From a virus, in IMG/VR virus record IMGVR_UViG_3300001373_000023, positions 1 through 20,887 of that record: DNA of 20,887 nt; one strand, written 5' to 3'. This document shows positions 10,784 through 19,938 of this stretch, piece by piece (position 1 is the first letter of the stretch; each line of letters starts with the position of its first letter). The notes under the pieces were generated by a model. That model saw only the letters and a program-made list of their open reading frames with translations, was not told where the DNA came from and made no database searches. The position numbers were made by a program, and so were the translations under genes.

Positions 10784-13371
10784 TGGCAATTATACGATAT
10801 ACCAAAGACGAAAACATACGCTATGCTTATTTGAATATTTTTCCAGATCAGTTTAAAACTGAAAAAGAAAAACAAGAAGATAGTTACATCAAAAATACGA
10901 TGGATTACTTTTCCAATAAAGCGTACTCTGAGTATGTACAAAATAAAAATACCTTCGTTAGAAACTATGATATTCTAAAAGGTATTTTAACTTTAGACGA
11001 CTTTTATCAACAACCGGATGAAGTCAAAAGTTTTACGGATATGCTTACAGCTCCTCAGGAGTTACCAGCATACGTACAACAGTATTCTATTATGACTACT
11101 CCTGTTAATGAACTCGTTGGGGAAATATCTAAAAGGCCAGATGGTTATAAAGTAAAAGCTTTCGATGATGATTCTAGATCAGCAGAACTAGAATTTAAAA
11201 CAGAAACTTTAAATGAGTTTATTTTAGCAAAGGCTAAAGAAAAAATATTAAAAAAAGTACAAATTAATGGGGAAGAAATAGATGAGGAAACACTCCAACA
11301 AAAAACAATGGAGCAAGTCCAAGAAGAGTTAGATTCTTATACATCTATTGCTGAAAAATGGGGAAACCATACACTCAACGCTGTAAAAGCTTATTTTAAT
11401 ATAAAAGAAATGAGTGAAGATACTTTTAGGGACTTGCTCATAAGTAATAAAGAGTACTTTCATATTTATGAAGATAATTCTAAACTAGGCTTTAATATAG
11501 AAGTAGCCAATCCTAAAAATGTTTGGGTCCTTACTACACCAGACAGAAAATATACTACAGATGTTACCGGCAGAAATAGAGGGGCATACGCCACTGGCAC
11601 CGTGCAAGTACTAGAGTTATCAGAAATCATAGAATCTTGTCCTGACCTTAGTAAAGAAGAAATAGATCACCTTAGGTCTTCTCTTCAAGATTATGGTTTA
11701 ATTAATGTAAGAGAATCTAATTTAGGGAACCCTGCCGCCGGCGAGGGTATAGATACTATTACGTATGATACTTTTGATCCATTAGTTCTTCAGACTAGAA
11801 TGATGATAGAGTCTGAGATGAAAGAAAATAACGATGGGTTACAAGACTTCTTAGGTCTTACGAACAACGTTAGCTCCTTTGGATACAAGTATGTAGTAGT
11901 TACTTCTTATTGGACTTCTAAGCGTAAAGTAGGTAAAGTAGTGTTCTTAGATGAGATGGGTAATGAGCAGTCTATGCTAGTAGATGAAAAGTATGTAGCT
12001 AAAACTATACCTACAGAAATTTCATTAGAGTGGGGATGGATTAATCAAATGTATCAAGGAAAGAAAATTGGGCCAGATATCTATCACATGAAACCTTTTA
12101 AATTGTTATCTTATAATCCTATTATAGGTACATGTTTTGAAATCAAAAATACACAGTCTAGAAGTTTAGTAGATTTAATGAAACCTTTTCAAGTTATCTA
12201 CAATATTTGTATGAATCAATTGTACAAACTTTTAGAAAAAGAAGTAGGTAAAGTTCAGCTAATGTCTATTAGACACATACCTATTCCTAAAGATGGAGAT
12301 CCCCAAGACGCACTAGATATTTGGGAAGCTGAGGCTAGGGCTAGAGGCGTCGTCTTTGTAGATGATAGCCCAGAAAATTTAAAATCACCAAGCTCATTTA
12401 ATCAGTTTACTTCATTAGATTTAACTAGAACCCAAGAGATACAGTCCAGATATACCTTAGCCCAACAGATGAAACTAGAATGCTGGGAACTAGTAGGTAT
12501 GTCTAAGCAACGTATGGGTTCTGTGTCTGCGAGCGAGACTGCTACAGGGACCAATACAGCAATGCAACAATCTTACTCTCAAACTGAGCCACTCTTTATA
12601 GCTCATGAATATGTAATGGGGCAACTGTACCAAGCTATCATAGATGCTTCATTATACATAGAGAGCTCGAAAGAAGAAACCACGTTATCTTATATCACAT
12701 CTGAAGGACAAAGCGCTTTTGTGAAAGTTAACGGGTCTGACCTTAGACTTAAAGACCTTTGGGTATTCCCTACTAATAGACCTGAGGATAATGTAATGTT
12801 TACAGAGATGAGAGCACTTTCTCAAGCTATACTACAAAATGGTGGTTCGCTTTATGATATTATAGAACTTTACTCTACTAAGAGTTTACGTGAGATTAAG
12901 AAAACATTTAAAGACCTCAAAGATAAACAAGAGGAACAAATGGCTATTCAAAATCAACAAAAACAACAAGAGTTAGAACAAGCTCAAAAACAATATGAGT
13001 TAGGCTTACAGCAAGCAGAAGCTGCTAGAGCTGCAAACGAGGCTAATCAAAATTATCAAAATGAGCTAGATAGAATTAATAAGAAAGAAGTAGCTGCTAT
13101 AAATGCATTAAGTAGAAATGAAAATGCTACTGCTGATATAGATAATTCTGGTATAGCAGATTCATTAGAAGTAACTAACTTAATGAACTCACGAGAAAAA
13201 GCTAATAATGATTTTACTGCATCTATGGCCAAGATTCAATCTGAAGCCAGCTTAGAAAGAGCAGCATTAGCTGTTAAACGTGAGGAATTACAAGTGGCTA
13301 GAGATAACCAAGCTAATGATTTAGCTATAGCTAAACAGAATGCCAAAGGTAGAGGTACTAACAAAAAATAA
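10783..13371 (+). CDS. Phage portal protein
   Basis: 862 residues, large for a portal, as in crAss-like phages. The region around 107-119 (PVNELVGEISKRPDG) and the following KVKAFDDDSRSAELEF are typical of the family. The middle (LMKPFQVIYNICMNQLYKLL; TAQEIQSRY-like LTRTQEIQSRYTLA) carries the conserved helical core, and VGMSKQRMGSVSASETATG is a recognisable block. The C-terminal 140 residues are a Gln/Ala/Glu-rich coiled coil. It forms the dodecameric DNA channel at the capsid vertex. It is coupled to terL by a one-base overlap. Confidence 0.9.
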   Translation: MAIIRYTKDENIRYAYLNIFPDQFKTEKEKQEDSYIKNTMDYFSNKAYSEYVQNKNTFVRNYDILKGILTLDDFYQQPDEVKSFTDMLTAPQELPAYVQQYSIMTTPVNELVGEISKRPDGYKVKAFDDDSRSAELEFKTETLNEFILAKAKEKILKKVQINGEEIDEETLQQKTMEQVQEELDSYTSIAEKWGNHTLNAVKAYFNIKEMSEDTFRDLLISNKEYFHIYEDNSKLGFNIEVANPKNVWVLTTPDRKYTTDVTGRNRGAYATGTVQVLELSEIIESCPDLSKEEIDHLRSSLQDYGLINVRESNLGNPAAGEGIDTITYDTFDPLVLQTRMMIESEMKENNDGLQDFLGLTNNVSSFGYKYVVVTSYWTSKRKVGKVVFLDEMGNEQSMLVDEKYVAKTIPTEISLEWGWINQMYQGKKIGPDIYHMKPFKLLSYNPIIGTCFEIKNTQSRSLVDLMKPFQVIYNICMNQLYKLLEKEVGKVQLMSIRHIPIPKDGDPQDALDIWEAEARARGVVFVDDSPENLKSPSSFNQFTSLDLTRTQEIQSRYTLAQQMKLECWELVGMSKQRMGSVSASETATGTNTAMQQSYSQTEPLFIAHEYVMGQLYQAIIDASLYIESSKEETTLSYITSEGQSAFVKVNGSDLRLKDLWVFPTNRPEDNVMFTEMRALSQAILQNGGSLYDIIELYSTKSLREIKKTFKDLKDKQEEQMAIQNQQKQQELEQAQKQYELGLQQAEAARAANEANQNYQNELDRINKKEVAAINALSRNENATADIDNSGIADSLEVTNLMNSREKANNDFTASMAKIQSEASLERAALAVKREELQVARDNQANDLAIAKQNAKGRGTNKK

Positions 13372-13402
13372 TAGTAATGCTATAAAATGCTAACTATTTT
13401 TT
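13371..13402 (+). terminator. Weak terminator-like hairpin after the portal gene
   Basis: ATAGT (13371-13375) pairs with ACTAT (13393-13397) and GC with GC, with one mismatch and a bulge, then six T. Stability is modest, so it may only reduce readthrough into the scaffold-capsid genes. Confidence 0.35.
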
Positions 13403-13477
13403 AAATACGAATATAAAAATTTTGTAATTATATAATCTATACTTACATTTACACTAACAATATTAAAATAACTACAT

Positions 13478-14737
13478 ATGGCTGATAATACAGAAATGAC
13501 TGGAATAGATAATTTCAGCATTCAAGATACTATGAGTATGGGAGCCGGCAGTCAACAATTAATAAATGACTTGCTTTCTCCTGAAACTGGAACAGGTAAT
13601 CCAGATGACTTAACTCCAATAATTGAAGAAGTTATTCCTCCTGCACCACCCGCGCCTGCTGCACCCGCTGCTAACAAAAAAAATGTAGCACCAAAAGCAG
13701 ATGATGATCCTACTCCTCCTGCTCCTATAGATAACACTAAATCAATTAGAGATTTCTTAGGAACTAATGATGATGATGATAATCCTGAACTTATTGAACC
13801 TGTCGTTCCTACTACTGATGAGTCAGCATCTCCTCCAGCAGCTCCTCCAGCAGCTCCTTCACAGTTTACTGCATTAGCGAGAGACTTACTTTCATTAGGA
13901 GTATTTACTACTGAAGAAGGTACACAAGAAACTCCTATAGAAACACCAGAAGATTTCTTAGAAAGATTTAATTCTGAAAAACAGAAGGGTTCTATTGAGA
14001 TGGTAAACAATTTTATAGGACAATTTGGTGAAGATTATCAAAATGCATTTCAAGCAATTTTTGTAAATGGAGCAGATCCTAGAAATTACTTCCAAGCTTT
14101 AACTGCTGTAGAAGATTTTTCTACACTAGATTTAACTGTAGAAGGAAATCAAAAATTAGTTCTGCAACATTCTTTAAAAGAGCAAGGATTTGAGCAAGAA
14201 GATATAGATGCTGAGATTGAAAGGTTATCTAATTATGGTGACCTACAAACTGTAGCAGAAAGAAACCATAAAGTTCTTGTAAAAAAGCAGGCCGCTAATT
14301 TAGAAAAAATAGCAGCAACTGCCCAAAAAGACATTCAACTAAAAGCAGCCATACGTAATGAATATATTAATAATGTTCAAACGGTACTTAGTGAAAAACT
14401 AAAAGTAAAATCATTTGATGGTATTCCACTAAATCCAAAATTAGCAAATGAACTACATGACTTCTTATTAGTTGATAAATACAAAACACCTACAGGGGAA
14501 ACTCTTACGGATTTTGATAAAACTATCTTAGAATTGAAGCGACCTGAAAACCATGAGATGAAAGTCAAAATTGGTTTATTGATTAAGCTACTTGAAAAAG
14601 ATCCAACGTTATCTACTATACAAAAAACTGGTGTAACTAAAACAGTTAACACTCTTTTTACAGAAGTCGTGAGACAGGGTTCACAACCTAAAACACAACA
14701 AGAACAAAAAGAAGCAGCATCACGCTGGTTTAAATAA
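13478..14737 (+). CDS. Putative scaffolding protein
   Basis: 419 residues. The first 130 are disordered, Pro/Ala/Asp-rich and acidic (PAPPAPAAPAANK; DDDDNPELIEP; PPAAPPAAPSQF). The rest is helical and charged, with coiled-coil stretches (VLVKKQAANLEKIAATAQKD; AAIRNEYINNVQTVLSEKL), ending RQGSQPKTQQEQKEAASRWF. Its position between portal and MCP, low-complexity acidic N-terminus and helical C-terminus suit a scaffold. No direct scaffold signature is conserved enough to be sure. An in-frame AUG-first start at 13478 follows AAATAACTACAT, in a separate leader after the weak terminator. Confidence 0.7.
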   Translation: MADNTEMTGIDNFSIQDTMSMGAGSQQLINDLLSPETGTGNPDDLTPIIEEVIPPAPPAPAAPAANKKNVAPKADDDPTPPAPIDNTKSIRDFLGTNDDDDNPELIEPVVPTTDESASPPAAPPAAPSQFTALARDLLSLGVFTTEEGTQETPIETPEDFLERFNSEKQKGSIEMVNNFIGQFGEDYQNAFQAIFVNGADPRNYFQALTAVEDFSTLDLTVEGNQKLVLQHSLKEQGFEQEDIDAEIERLSNYGDLQTVAERNHKVLVKKQAANLEKIAATAQKDIQLKAAIRNEYINNVQTVLSEKLKVKSFDGIPLNPKLANELHDFLLVDKYKTPTGETLTDFDKTILELKRPENHEMKVKIGLLIKLLEKDPTLSTIQKTGVTKTVNTLFTEVVRQGSQPKTQQEQKEAASRWFK

Positions 14738-14759
14738 TTAATTTAAAAATAGATAAACA

Positions 14760-15497
14760 ATGGCAATTCAAACAATTCCTGGATTAACTGGTTTTACCTA
14801 CGCTAGGGTGGCTTCGATGGACAAACGGGCAGTAGGAAAATTAACAGATTCTAATCACTTAGAATCCTTTCATAATACTGAACCAGCAGATTATGATAAG
14901 AAAATCATCAGCTTATATACACAGTCTTCTCTGTATAGCAATGACTTTCTTGATATGATCAATAAAGCAACACCGTTTTACATTAACAACAACAGTGATG
15001 CTTGGAAATGGGACATTCAAGTTCCTTACAAATTTCCTAAAATCATCGACATTCCTGTATCAACTGCGGCGTTAATTGGTGCATCTAAAACAGGTATTGA
15101 TGGACAAGAATTTAATCTAGTTTTAGATTCTAATGAATTCTCAAAACATGCTATTATCTCTTTAGGTACTCGTCAGTACGGGCCTAGATTGTATGTAACC
15201 AAAGACCCTGTTCCTTATAATACAGGTAGTTTGTACACTTTCACACTTGTTTCAGAAAATCCAATGATTGATTTTGTTTCTCCTACTTTCTTACAGGTTG
15301 GGGTAGAATGTGAATTAGTGGATGCTGCTATTGGTGAATTTGATCAAGACTTATTAGGTCTTCCTAAATTAGGTGAAAAAATCTCTATGTTTGAGTCTTT
15401 AGGTTCTGCATATGGATATGAGCACAAAATCACAGAATGGGCTGATGATAGAATGTTAAAAGATACTGTTACTGGTAAAGCATTAGATATCTTATAA
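14760..15497 (+). CDS. Major capsid protein, N-terminal part (frame interrupted)
   Basis: 245 residues (MAIQTIPGLTGFTYARVASM...), matching the N-terminal half of crAss-type HK97-fold capsid proteins: N-arm, extended loop region and start of the spine helix (SMFESLGSAYGYEHKITEWA; DDRMLKDTVTGKALDIL). It ends at TAA 15495-15497, in the middle of what should be a helix. The next frame is open from 15487 and reads SYKWEPFIEFWMRKSMLE, which continues the family pattern. A restored protein would be about 505 residues, the usual size. The break could be an assembly error, a real mutation or programmed recoding; see findings. Confidence 0.9.
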   Translation: MAIQTIPGLTGFTYARVASMDKRAVGKLTDSNHLESFHNTEPADYDKKIISLYTQSSLYSNDFLDMINKATPFYINNNSDAWKWDIQVPYKFPKIIDIPVSTAALIGASKTGIDGQEFNLVLDSNEFSKHAIISLGTRQYGPRLYVTKDPVPYNTGSLYTFTLVSENPMIDFVSPTFLQVGVECELVDAAIGEFDQDLLGLPKLGEKISMFESLGSAYGYEHKITEWADDRMLKDTVTGKALDIL

Positions 15498-15522
15498 ATG
15501 GGAGCCATTTATTGAGTTTTGG

Positions 15523-16275
15523 ATGCGTAAATCTATGCTTGAACTTAAAGTGAAACGTATGATTTGGGCTAAACCTGGAACAGTGAAATCTGCAGGGTCT
15601 AAACAAGAAGTTAAACGTACTTCTGCTGGTGTATATCACAGAATGCGTAATAACGGAAACTTAGTTCCTTATAACAGAGGAGAGTTTTCTGCTAATTTGA
15701 TTCGTTCTGTATTTGGAGATTTATTCTACAGAAGAGTAGATGTGAAAGACAGACGCGTTAAAATGTACACCAATGAAGCTGGATTCGATGTATTCCAACA
15801 AGCTTTAAAAGATGATGCATTGAATAGTGGTCTTACTTTTATGGCAGATTCTGGAAACAGATTTATGCAAGGAGAAGGACAGCATATCACTTATAACTTT
15901 GCATTTGATGCAATGGTTACTCGTGAAACTGGTCGTGTAGAGCTTATTCACTTGAAAGAGTTGGATTTACCACAAACTAATCTAGAGTTTGGTCAAAACA
16001 AAAAATCTACACCTGTATTTATGGTGTTTGATGTGTCTCCTACAGGAGATGGTTCTCTGATCAACAACATTAGAGAGGTACGTTTACAAGGTGCTCCTTC
16101 TATGACTTGGGGTTATATTGATGGTACTCGTCACCACTTAGGTTTTGCTAAGTCTCAAGGTATGAGTTCTGCTAATAAATTCCCAGGGTATGAAATCTGG
16201 ATGAAAGACAGATGCGATGTTTTCATTGAAGATTTGTCAAGAACTGTATTGATTGAGGAAATTCCTCAGTTCTAA
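15523..16275 (+). CDS. Major capsid protein, C-terminal part (frame interrupted)
   Basis: 250 residues from the ATG at 15523, but the frame is open upstream to 15487, so this ATG need not be the true boundary. The sequence continues the MCP: WAKPGTVKSAGSKQEV, SAGVYHRMRNNGNLVPYNRG, FGDLFYRRVDVKDRRVKMYT, ELDLPQTNLEFGQNKKSTPV, and ends IEDLSRTVLIEEIPQF. These are conserved axial and peripheral domain segments in crAss-like capsids. If translated separately from the ATG it would be a second polypeptide. A strong terminator follows within 10 nt, fitting the high expression expected of a capsid gene. Confidence 0.9.
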   Translation: MRKSMLELKVKRMIWAKPGTVKSAGSKQEVKRTSAGVYHRMRNNGNLVPYNRGEFSANLIRSVFGDLFYRRVDVKDRRVKMYTNEAGFDVFQQALKDDALNSGLTFMADSGNRFMQGEGQHITYNFAFDAMVTRETGRVELIHLKELDLPQTNLEFGQNKKSTPVFMVFDVSPTGDGSLINNIREVRLQGAPSMTWGYIDGTRHHLGFAKSQGMSSANKFPGYEIWMKDRCDVFIEDLSRTVLIEEIPQF

Positions 16276-16284
16276 TAATAAACT

Positions 16285-16317
16285 AATCCTCTTCCGGTAT
16301 TAGGAAGAGGATTTTTT
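16285..16317 (+). terminator. Strong intrinsic terminator after the capsid gene
   Basis: Perfect 11-bp stem AATCCTCTTCC/GGAAGAGGATT with a 7-nt loop (GGTATTA) and a T6 tract. It starts 9 nt past the MCP stop and separates the capsid from the following structural genes. Confidence 0.9.
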
Positions 16318-16381
16318 AAGTACTGGCCACAGAGCCTGCCTTTTGATAGGGGTGCTTAACTAATTTTAACTACATATAGAA

Positions 16382-17350
16382 ATGAGTAAGATAGGAAAAA
16401 TCTCTGTCATAAAAAGAGATTATAGTAAATCTGGGTTGCAAACTATGCAAAGTGAGTTAGCTAGAAATGGAATGACTAGAGTTCCTGGTACAGGGGTATT
16501 CAAATATCCTTATAAAGAGCTAGATGGTAAATACAGAACAGGGTTAGACCCTAAGGCTGCATATATAAATAGAATTTTAGACCCCACAGAAAAGAAATTA
16601 GAGATTGAAAGAATCACTAATACTTTGAAAAGAATCAAAGAAGAACTAGGGGATATCGATTTAGGCCCACGGGCACCATATTGGAATTATGGTTTATCTA
16701 AATCTATCAATGATACAACACACGTACAACCTGTAAAACTACAGGACGGTGATAATCACTTTGATTTGAGTAATGTATATCAAGAAATTGCTTTTTCCTG
16801 GCTCAGAGTACACCCTACAATTGCTTCCAGCTATCAAGCTTGGGAGAGAGGTGAATACCCTGCAGATACTCAGTTCTATGTAGCAGATGCAGAATTAGAA
16901 CAAGCTATCCTTTATAATAAAAAGAAAATCATCAACTTAGCTATTATTAAGTTTGACCAGATGACTCCTGATAAAAAGAAGAAAGTAGCTCGTTTATTAG
17001 GATTAGCTGTTGCAGATGATACTAAAGAAGACGTTGTTTACAATTTAGTAGACACTGTTCTTAAACAAGAAGAGTTTACTTCTGGTAAATTTATTGGGCT
17101 TTCTACAATAGAAGTTTTCTCAAGATTTGCAGACATGAAGGAAAGTTTATTGCATATAAAAGATTTAGTAAAACAAGCAATTTCTCATTCAGTTTATAGA
17201 GTAAAACCATCCGGTTCTATTTATGAAGGAGAGTATGAAGTAGCTAAAACAGAGGATGACCTAGTTGAGTTCTTAGTAAAAGAAGACAACCAAGAAGATC
17301 TTTTAGTTTTAGAACAAAAGCTTAAATCAAGAAAATTAATGGCCGTTTAA
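16382..17350 (+). CDS. Conserved phage structural protein, function unknown
   Basis: 322 residues, soluble. The N-terminus is basic (KIGKISVIKRDYSKSG); the first part contains GPRAPYWNYGLSKSI and conserved-looking aromatic residues. A central block YPADTQFYVADAELEQAILY followed by helices (KKKIINLAIIKFDQMTPDKK; KVARLLGLAVADD) is a pattern I associate with a protein found after the capsid gene in Bacteroidota phages. Its specific role (head completion, cement or cargo) is not known to me. The gene follows the MCP terminator, with its own leader (AACTACATATAGAA before the ATG). Confidence 0.8.
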   Translation: MSKIGKISVIKRDYSKSGLQTMQSELARNGMTRVPGTGVFKYPYKELDGKYRTGLDPKAAYINRILDPTEKKLEIERITNTLKRIKEELGDIDLGPRAPYWNYGLSKSINDTTHVQPVKLQDGDNHFDLSNVYQEIAFSWLRVHPTIASSYQAWERGEYPADTQFYVADAELEQAILYNKKKIINLAIIKFDQMTPDKKKKVARLLGLAVADDTKEDVVYNLVDTVLKQEEFTSGKFIGLSTIEVFSRFADMKESLLHIKDLVKQAISHSVYRVKPSGSIYEGEYEVAKTEDDLVEFLVKEDNQEDLLVLEQKLKSRKLMAV

Positions 17351-17360
17351 ATCAATCAAC

Positions 17361-18089
17361 ATGATATCAGTAGATAGTTTATTATACAAAATAGATCAAA
17401 GGCTTAATAAACTATCTTCTAATTCACATCAAAGGATTCAGTTAGAAGATAAAATCTTAGCTCTTAATGAAGCTCAGATAAAGTTAATAAAGCAAAAATT
17501 AGACGGGGCAACCGCTAATGGTCTTGGCAGAGACTCTTTTAAGAAAAGGTACGATGATTTACAAATTCTCATTGAGGATTATGAAGATCATCGTTTACCC
17601 TTAAAAGAAACTAACAAAGACATAAATCAGTGGCAAGCTGACATCACTAAGATTACTCCGCCATATATGTTCTATGTGGATAGTTATGTTTTAGCTGATA
17701 AAGGTAGATGCAAAAATAAAATTATATGGGCTAATATTGAGTTAGCAAAACATGGTGATATTCAATTTTTGTTAAACAACAATAATTACAAACCATCTTT
17801 TGAATATCAAGAAACATTTAACTTTATTTCTACAGATTTTTTAACTACCTTTACTGACGGAACGTTTACTCCTACAGAATTATGCTTAATGTATATTAGA
17901 TACCCTAAGTATATAAACAAAGAAGGCTATATAATGCTAGACGGGTTGGAGTCAACAAACGAAGATTGTGAGTTAGCAAATTACCTAGAAGATGAACTTT
18001 TAGATTTAACTGTTCAAAATTTAGCAATGTACACAGAAAATGCTGCTGCAGTGCAGAGCGCACAATTTAGAATACAAACAAACGAATAA
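17361..18089 (+). CDS. Probable head-tail connector (ring) protein
   Basis: 242 residues. The N-terminal half is a long coiled-coil helix (RIQLEDKILALNEAQIKLIK; FKKRYDDLQILIEDYEDHR). The C-terminal part is a compact mixed fold: FTPTELCLMYIRYPKYINKE, YIMLDGLESTNEDCELANYL, EDELLDLTVQNLAMYTENAA. That block, a membrane-independent alpha/beta domain, is familiar from conserved connector-like proteins of crAss-type and related phages. Position after MCP and size suit a ring/adaptor between portal and tail. Function is by family impression and context. It begins 10 nt after the previous gene. Confidence 0.75.
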   Translation: MISVDSLLYKIDQRLNKLSSNSHQRIQLEDKILALNEAQIKLIKQKLDGATANGLGRDSFKKRYDDLQILIEDYEDHRLPLKETNKDINQWQADITKITPPYMFYVDSYVLADKGRCKNKIIWANIELAKHGDIQFLLNNNNYKPSFEYQETFNFISTDFLTTFTDGTFTPTELCLMYIRYPKYINKEGYIMLDGLESTNEDCELANYLEDELLDLTVQNLAMYTENAAAVQSAQFRIQTNE

Positions 18090-18113
18090 TTTTAACCTTT
18101 AAATATAAACAAC

Positions 18114-19196
18114 ATGGATTTTTCATTAACAACAGTAGTGGTAGTTCCAGTAGGCCAAGTTCCAATCGTGGCAGGCTCTACTCAAAATTTACTTGCTGGA
18201 CAGGTTGGAATCTATTCTAATGCTTATGTAGCTACAGCGACGCCAAATACGTCACCATACTTCTACATCGCACAAGGTAGACAGAATACTTATCTGCAGG
18301 GGACAAAACGTTCTGATAAAATTGCCGGTGTGAATAACACAGGGGCAGTAAAGAATGTAACAGATTGGCGAAAAGTTGTAGGATGTTCATCTCCTACAAA
18401 CCAAATCACTGAAATAGATAACTTTACCGTACAATGTGGTGAAGATGTAACCGTAACCCTTAGAGGATTCTCTAGCTATTTGAATACTTTGTATTTCAAT
18501 GGTTGGACTAAATCTGTAACCGTTTCAGCCCCATGCTGTGATTGTGGTGATGATCCTTGTACTGACGTAGATGTGCCTGCATTAATTGCACAAATTATCG
18601 AGAAATTTAATTATAGTGCTCCAGGAACTAATCCTGATAACATTACTTTTTCAGATTTCTATACATTTAGTACTTCTGGTGTTGGCGCTGCTCAAAAATT
18701 AGTTATTACAGGAAAACCATTAACACAATATGGTGTACCTTGTGATATAGCTGCATTCCCTTTTGAGTATGACAGACTTCGTTTCAATACTTTTGTTTAC
18801 AAAGGGCCTGAAACTACTGCTGACTTTATTGTATACGATAATTGTGATTTAGTGGCTGATGTAAATGTCACTCAAGAATCTAATTATATTACAGGTACTT
18901 CTCAAGAAATTGCACAACTAGAGAAAAATTACTATAGCTATCAAGCTGGGTATTTGAAATCTCTTTACAGAATGGCTGGATATAACCAAAACTTTGAGTC
19001 TTGGGTTACTCCTGGAACTACTTATGATACGTTTTATATCAGGTTCAATGAAATTGATAAATCTGCTCAAGTATGGGGAGATTTTATTCCTGAGGATAGT
19101 ACGGTGATTTTGGCTGTTCCACAAGCTGCTTCTGCTGCTTTTGAAACTATTCTAGAGACTGCTTTAGGTGCTGTTACAGCAGATAATGCATGCTAA
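18114..19196 (+). CDS. Virion protein with central Cys cluster, candidate capsid auxiliary or tail protein
   Basis: 360 residues, mainly beta-rich (FSLTTVVVVPVGQVPIVAGS; DVTVTLRGFSSYLNTLYFNG) and Thr/Val/Asn-rich, like phage surface or tube proteins. A cluster at residues 141-149 (CCDCGDDPC) splits an N-terminal beta domain from a C-terminal domain with a helical stretch (IAQLEKNYYSYQAGYLKSLY). It ends GAVTADNAC. The Cys cluster could bind metal or crosslink subunits. An auxiliary capsid (decoration) protein or a tail component fits the context, but I cannot decide. A terminator follows, implying strong expression. Confidence 0.75.
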   Translation: MDFSLTTVVVVPVGQVPIVAGSTQNLLAGQVGIYSNAYVATATPNTSPYFYIAQGRQNTYLQGTKRSDKIAGVNNTGAVKNVTDWRKVVGCSSPTNQITEIDNFTVQCGEDVTVTLRGFSSYLNTLYFNGWTKSVTVSAPCCDCGDDPCTDVDVPALIAQIIEKFNYSAPGTNPDNITFSDFYTFSTSGVGAAQKLVITGKPLTQYGVPCDIAAFPFEYDRLRFNTFVYKGPETTADFIVYDNCDLVADVNVTQESNYITGTSQEIAQLEKNYYSYQAGYLKSLYRMAGYNQNFESWVTPGTTYDTFYIRFNEIDKSAQVWGDFIPEDSTVILAVPQAASAAFETILETALGAVTADNAC

Positions 19197-19228
19197 GAAT
19201 ATAATCTAAACCAAATACATTTAACCTA

Positions 19229-19271
19229 ATACCAGGGGAAAGAGGATAACTCCTATCCTCTGGTATTTTTT
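19229..19271 (+). terminator. Intrinsic terminator after the 360-aa virion protein
   Basis: ATACCA pairs with TGGTAT and GAGGATA with TATCCTC, with a 7-nt one-sided bulge (GGGGAAA) and a 5-nt loop, followed by a run of T. The T tract ends about 12 nt before the next ATG. Confidence 0.75.
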
Positions 19272-19283
19272 TATAAAAAAAAC

Positions 19284-19823
19284 ATGGCTACACTAAAATT
19301 AGATATATTCGTACTCCAGACGTATAATGTTACGACATTAGCAATAGTAGATGCTTCTGTTTATCCTACAGATCCACCTAACGTTGTGACTCCATCTATT
19401 AAAATAACTCCTCCTGGATTTAATTCTGTGGAGATACCTTTCATAGTAGAAGATTATAACTTGTTTAATTCATTTAAACTAGGTATTTCCCCTGAGGGCG
19501 TAGACTATCCTTTACCTGATGGTGTGTATCAGATGAGATATAGTGTTAGCCCTAGTCTTACTACTTATGTAGATAAGTCTTTTATGAGAATAGATGCTAT
19601 ACAAGAAAAATATGATACAGCATTTATGCGTTTAGATTTGATGGAGTGTGATCAAAAAATTAAAGAACAGGCTAAAGTAGAGCTTAGTACTATTTATTTT
19701 TTAATTCAGGGTTCTATTTCTGCTGCCAATAATTGTGCAATAACAGAATCTGAAAAACTATATGTTAAAGCAAGTTCTTTACTAGATAGATTTGTATCTA
19801 GTGGATGTGGATGTGGACATTAA
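19284..19823 (+). CDS. Conserved phage structural protein, Cys-rich C-terminus
   Basis: 179 residues. An N-terminal beta domain of about 100 residues (DIFVLQTYNVTTLAIVDAS; DYPLPDGVYQMRYSVSPSL) is followed by helices (FMRLDLMECDQKIKEQAKVE; YFLIQGSISAANNCAITESE). The C-terminus is SSGCGCGH. I associate this architecture with a conserved protein in Bacteroidota phages, positioned between capsid-associated and appendage genes. It could be a head-tail or appendage-attachment protein. It starts the module of small Cys-containing proteins that follows; the next start is 10 nt after its stop. Confidence 0.75.
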   Translation: MATLKLDIFVLQTYNVTTLAIVDASVYPTDPPNVVTPSIKITPPGFNSVEIPFIVEDYNLFNSFKLGISPEGVDYPLPDGVYQMRYSVSPSLTTYVDKSFMRIDAIQEKYDTAFMRLDLMECDQKIKEQAKVELSTIYFLIQGSISAANNCAITESEKLYVKASSLLDRFVSSGCGCGH

Positions 19824-19833
19824 ATTATAAGAT

Positions 19834-19938
19834 ATGGCTAATTGTGCAGGATGTGGTACATCAGTAGGGTGTAGCTGTCAACTAAAAAATGGATTATGTG
19901 CTACTTGTTTAGCTAAACAAAATGCTGAGAAAAAATGA
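19834..19938 (+). CDS. Small Cys-rich protein, 34 aa
   Basis: A short frame from ATG 19834 to TGA 19936-19938. The product reads MANCAGCGTSVGCSCQLKNG then LCATCLAKQNAEKK. Six Cys-x2-Cys-like or Cys-x-Cys residues (NCAGC, GCSC, LCATC) suggest one or two zinc sites or disulfides in a minimal fold. The TGA overlaps the next gene's ATG (ATGATG), showing tight coupling. Tiny Cys proteins with this pattern occur in other Bacteroidota phages by my recollection. The strong motif and exact gene fit support it despite the length. Confidence 0.75.
   Translation: MANCAGCGTSVGCSCQLKNGLCATCLAKQNAEKK

Noticed and set aside
13552-14010. Minus-strand Gly/Ser/Ala-rich frame under the scaffold-like gene
   Set aside because: Reverse complement of the Pro/Ala/Asp-rich low-complexity region; no independent support.
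15498-15522. A self-splicing intron or intein explaining the split capsid gene
   Set aside because: The gap between the halves is only about 25 nt and the second frame is open almost throughout it, too short for an intron; neither half carries intein-type sequence.
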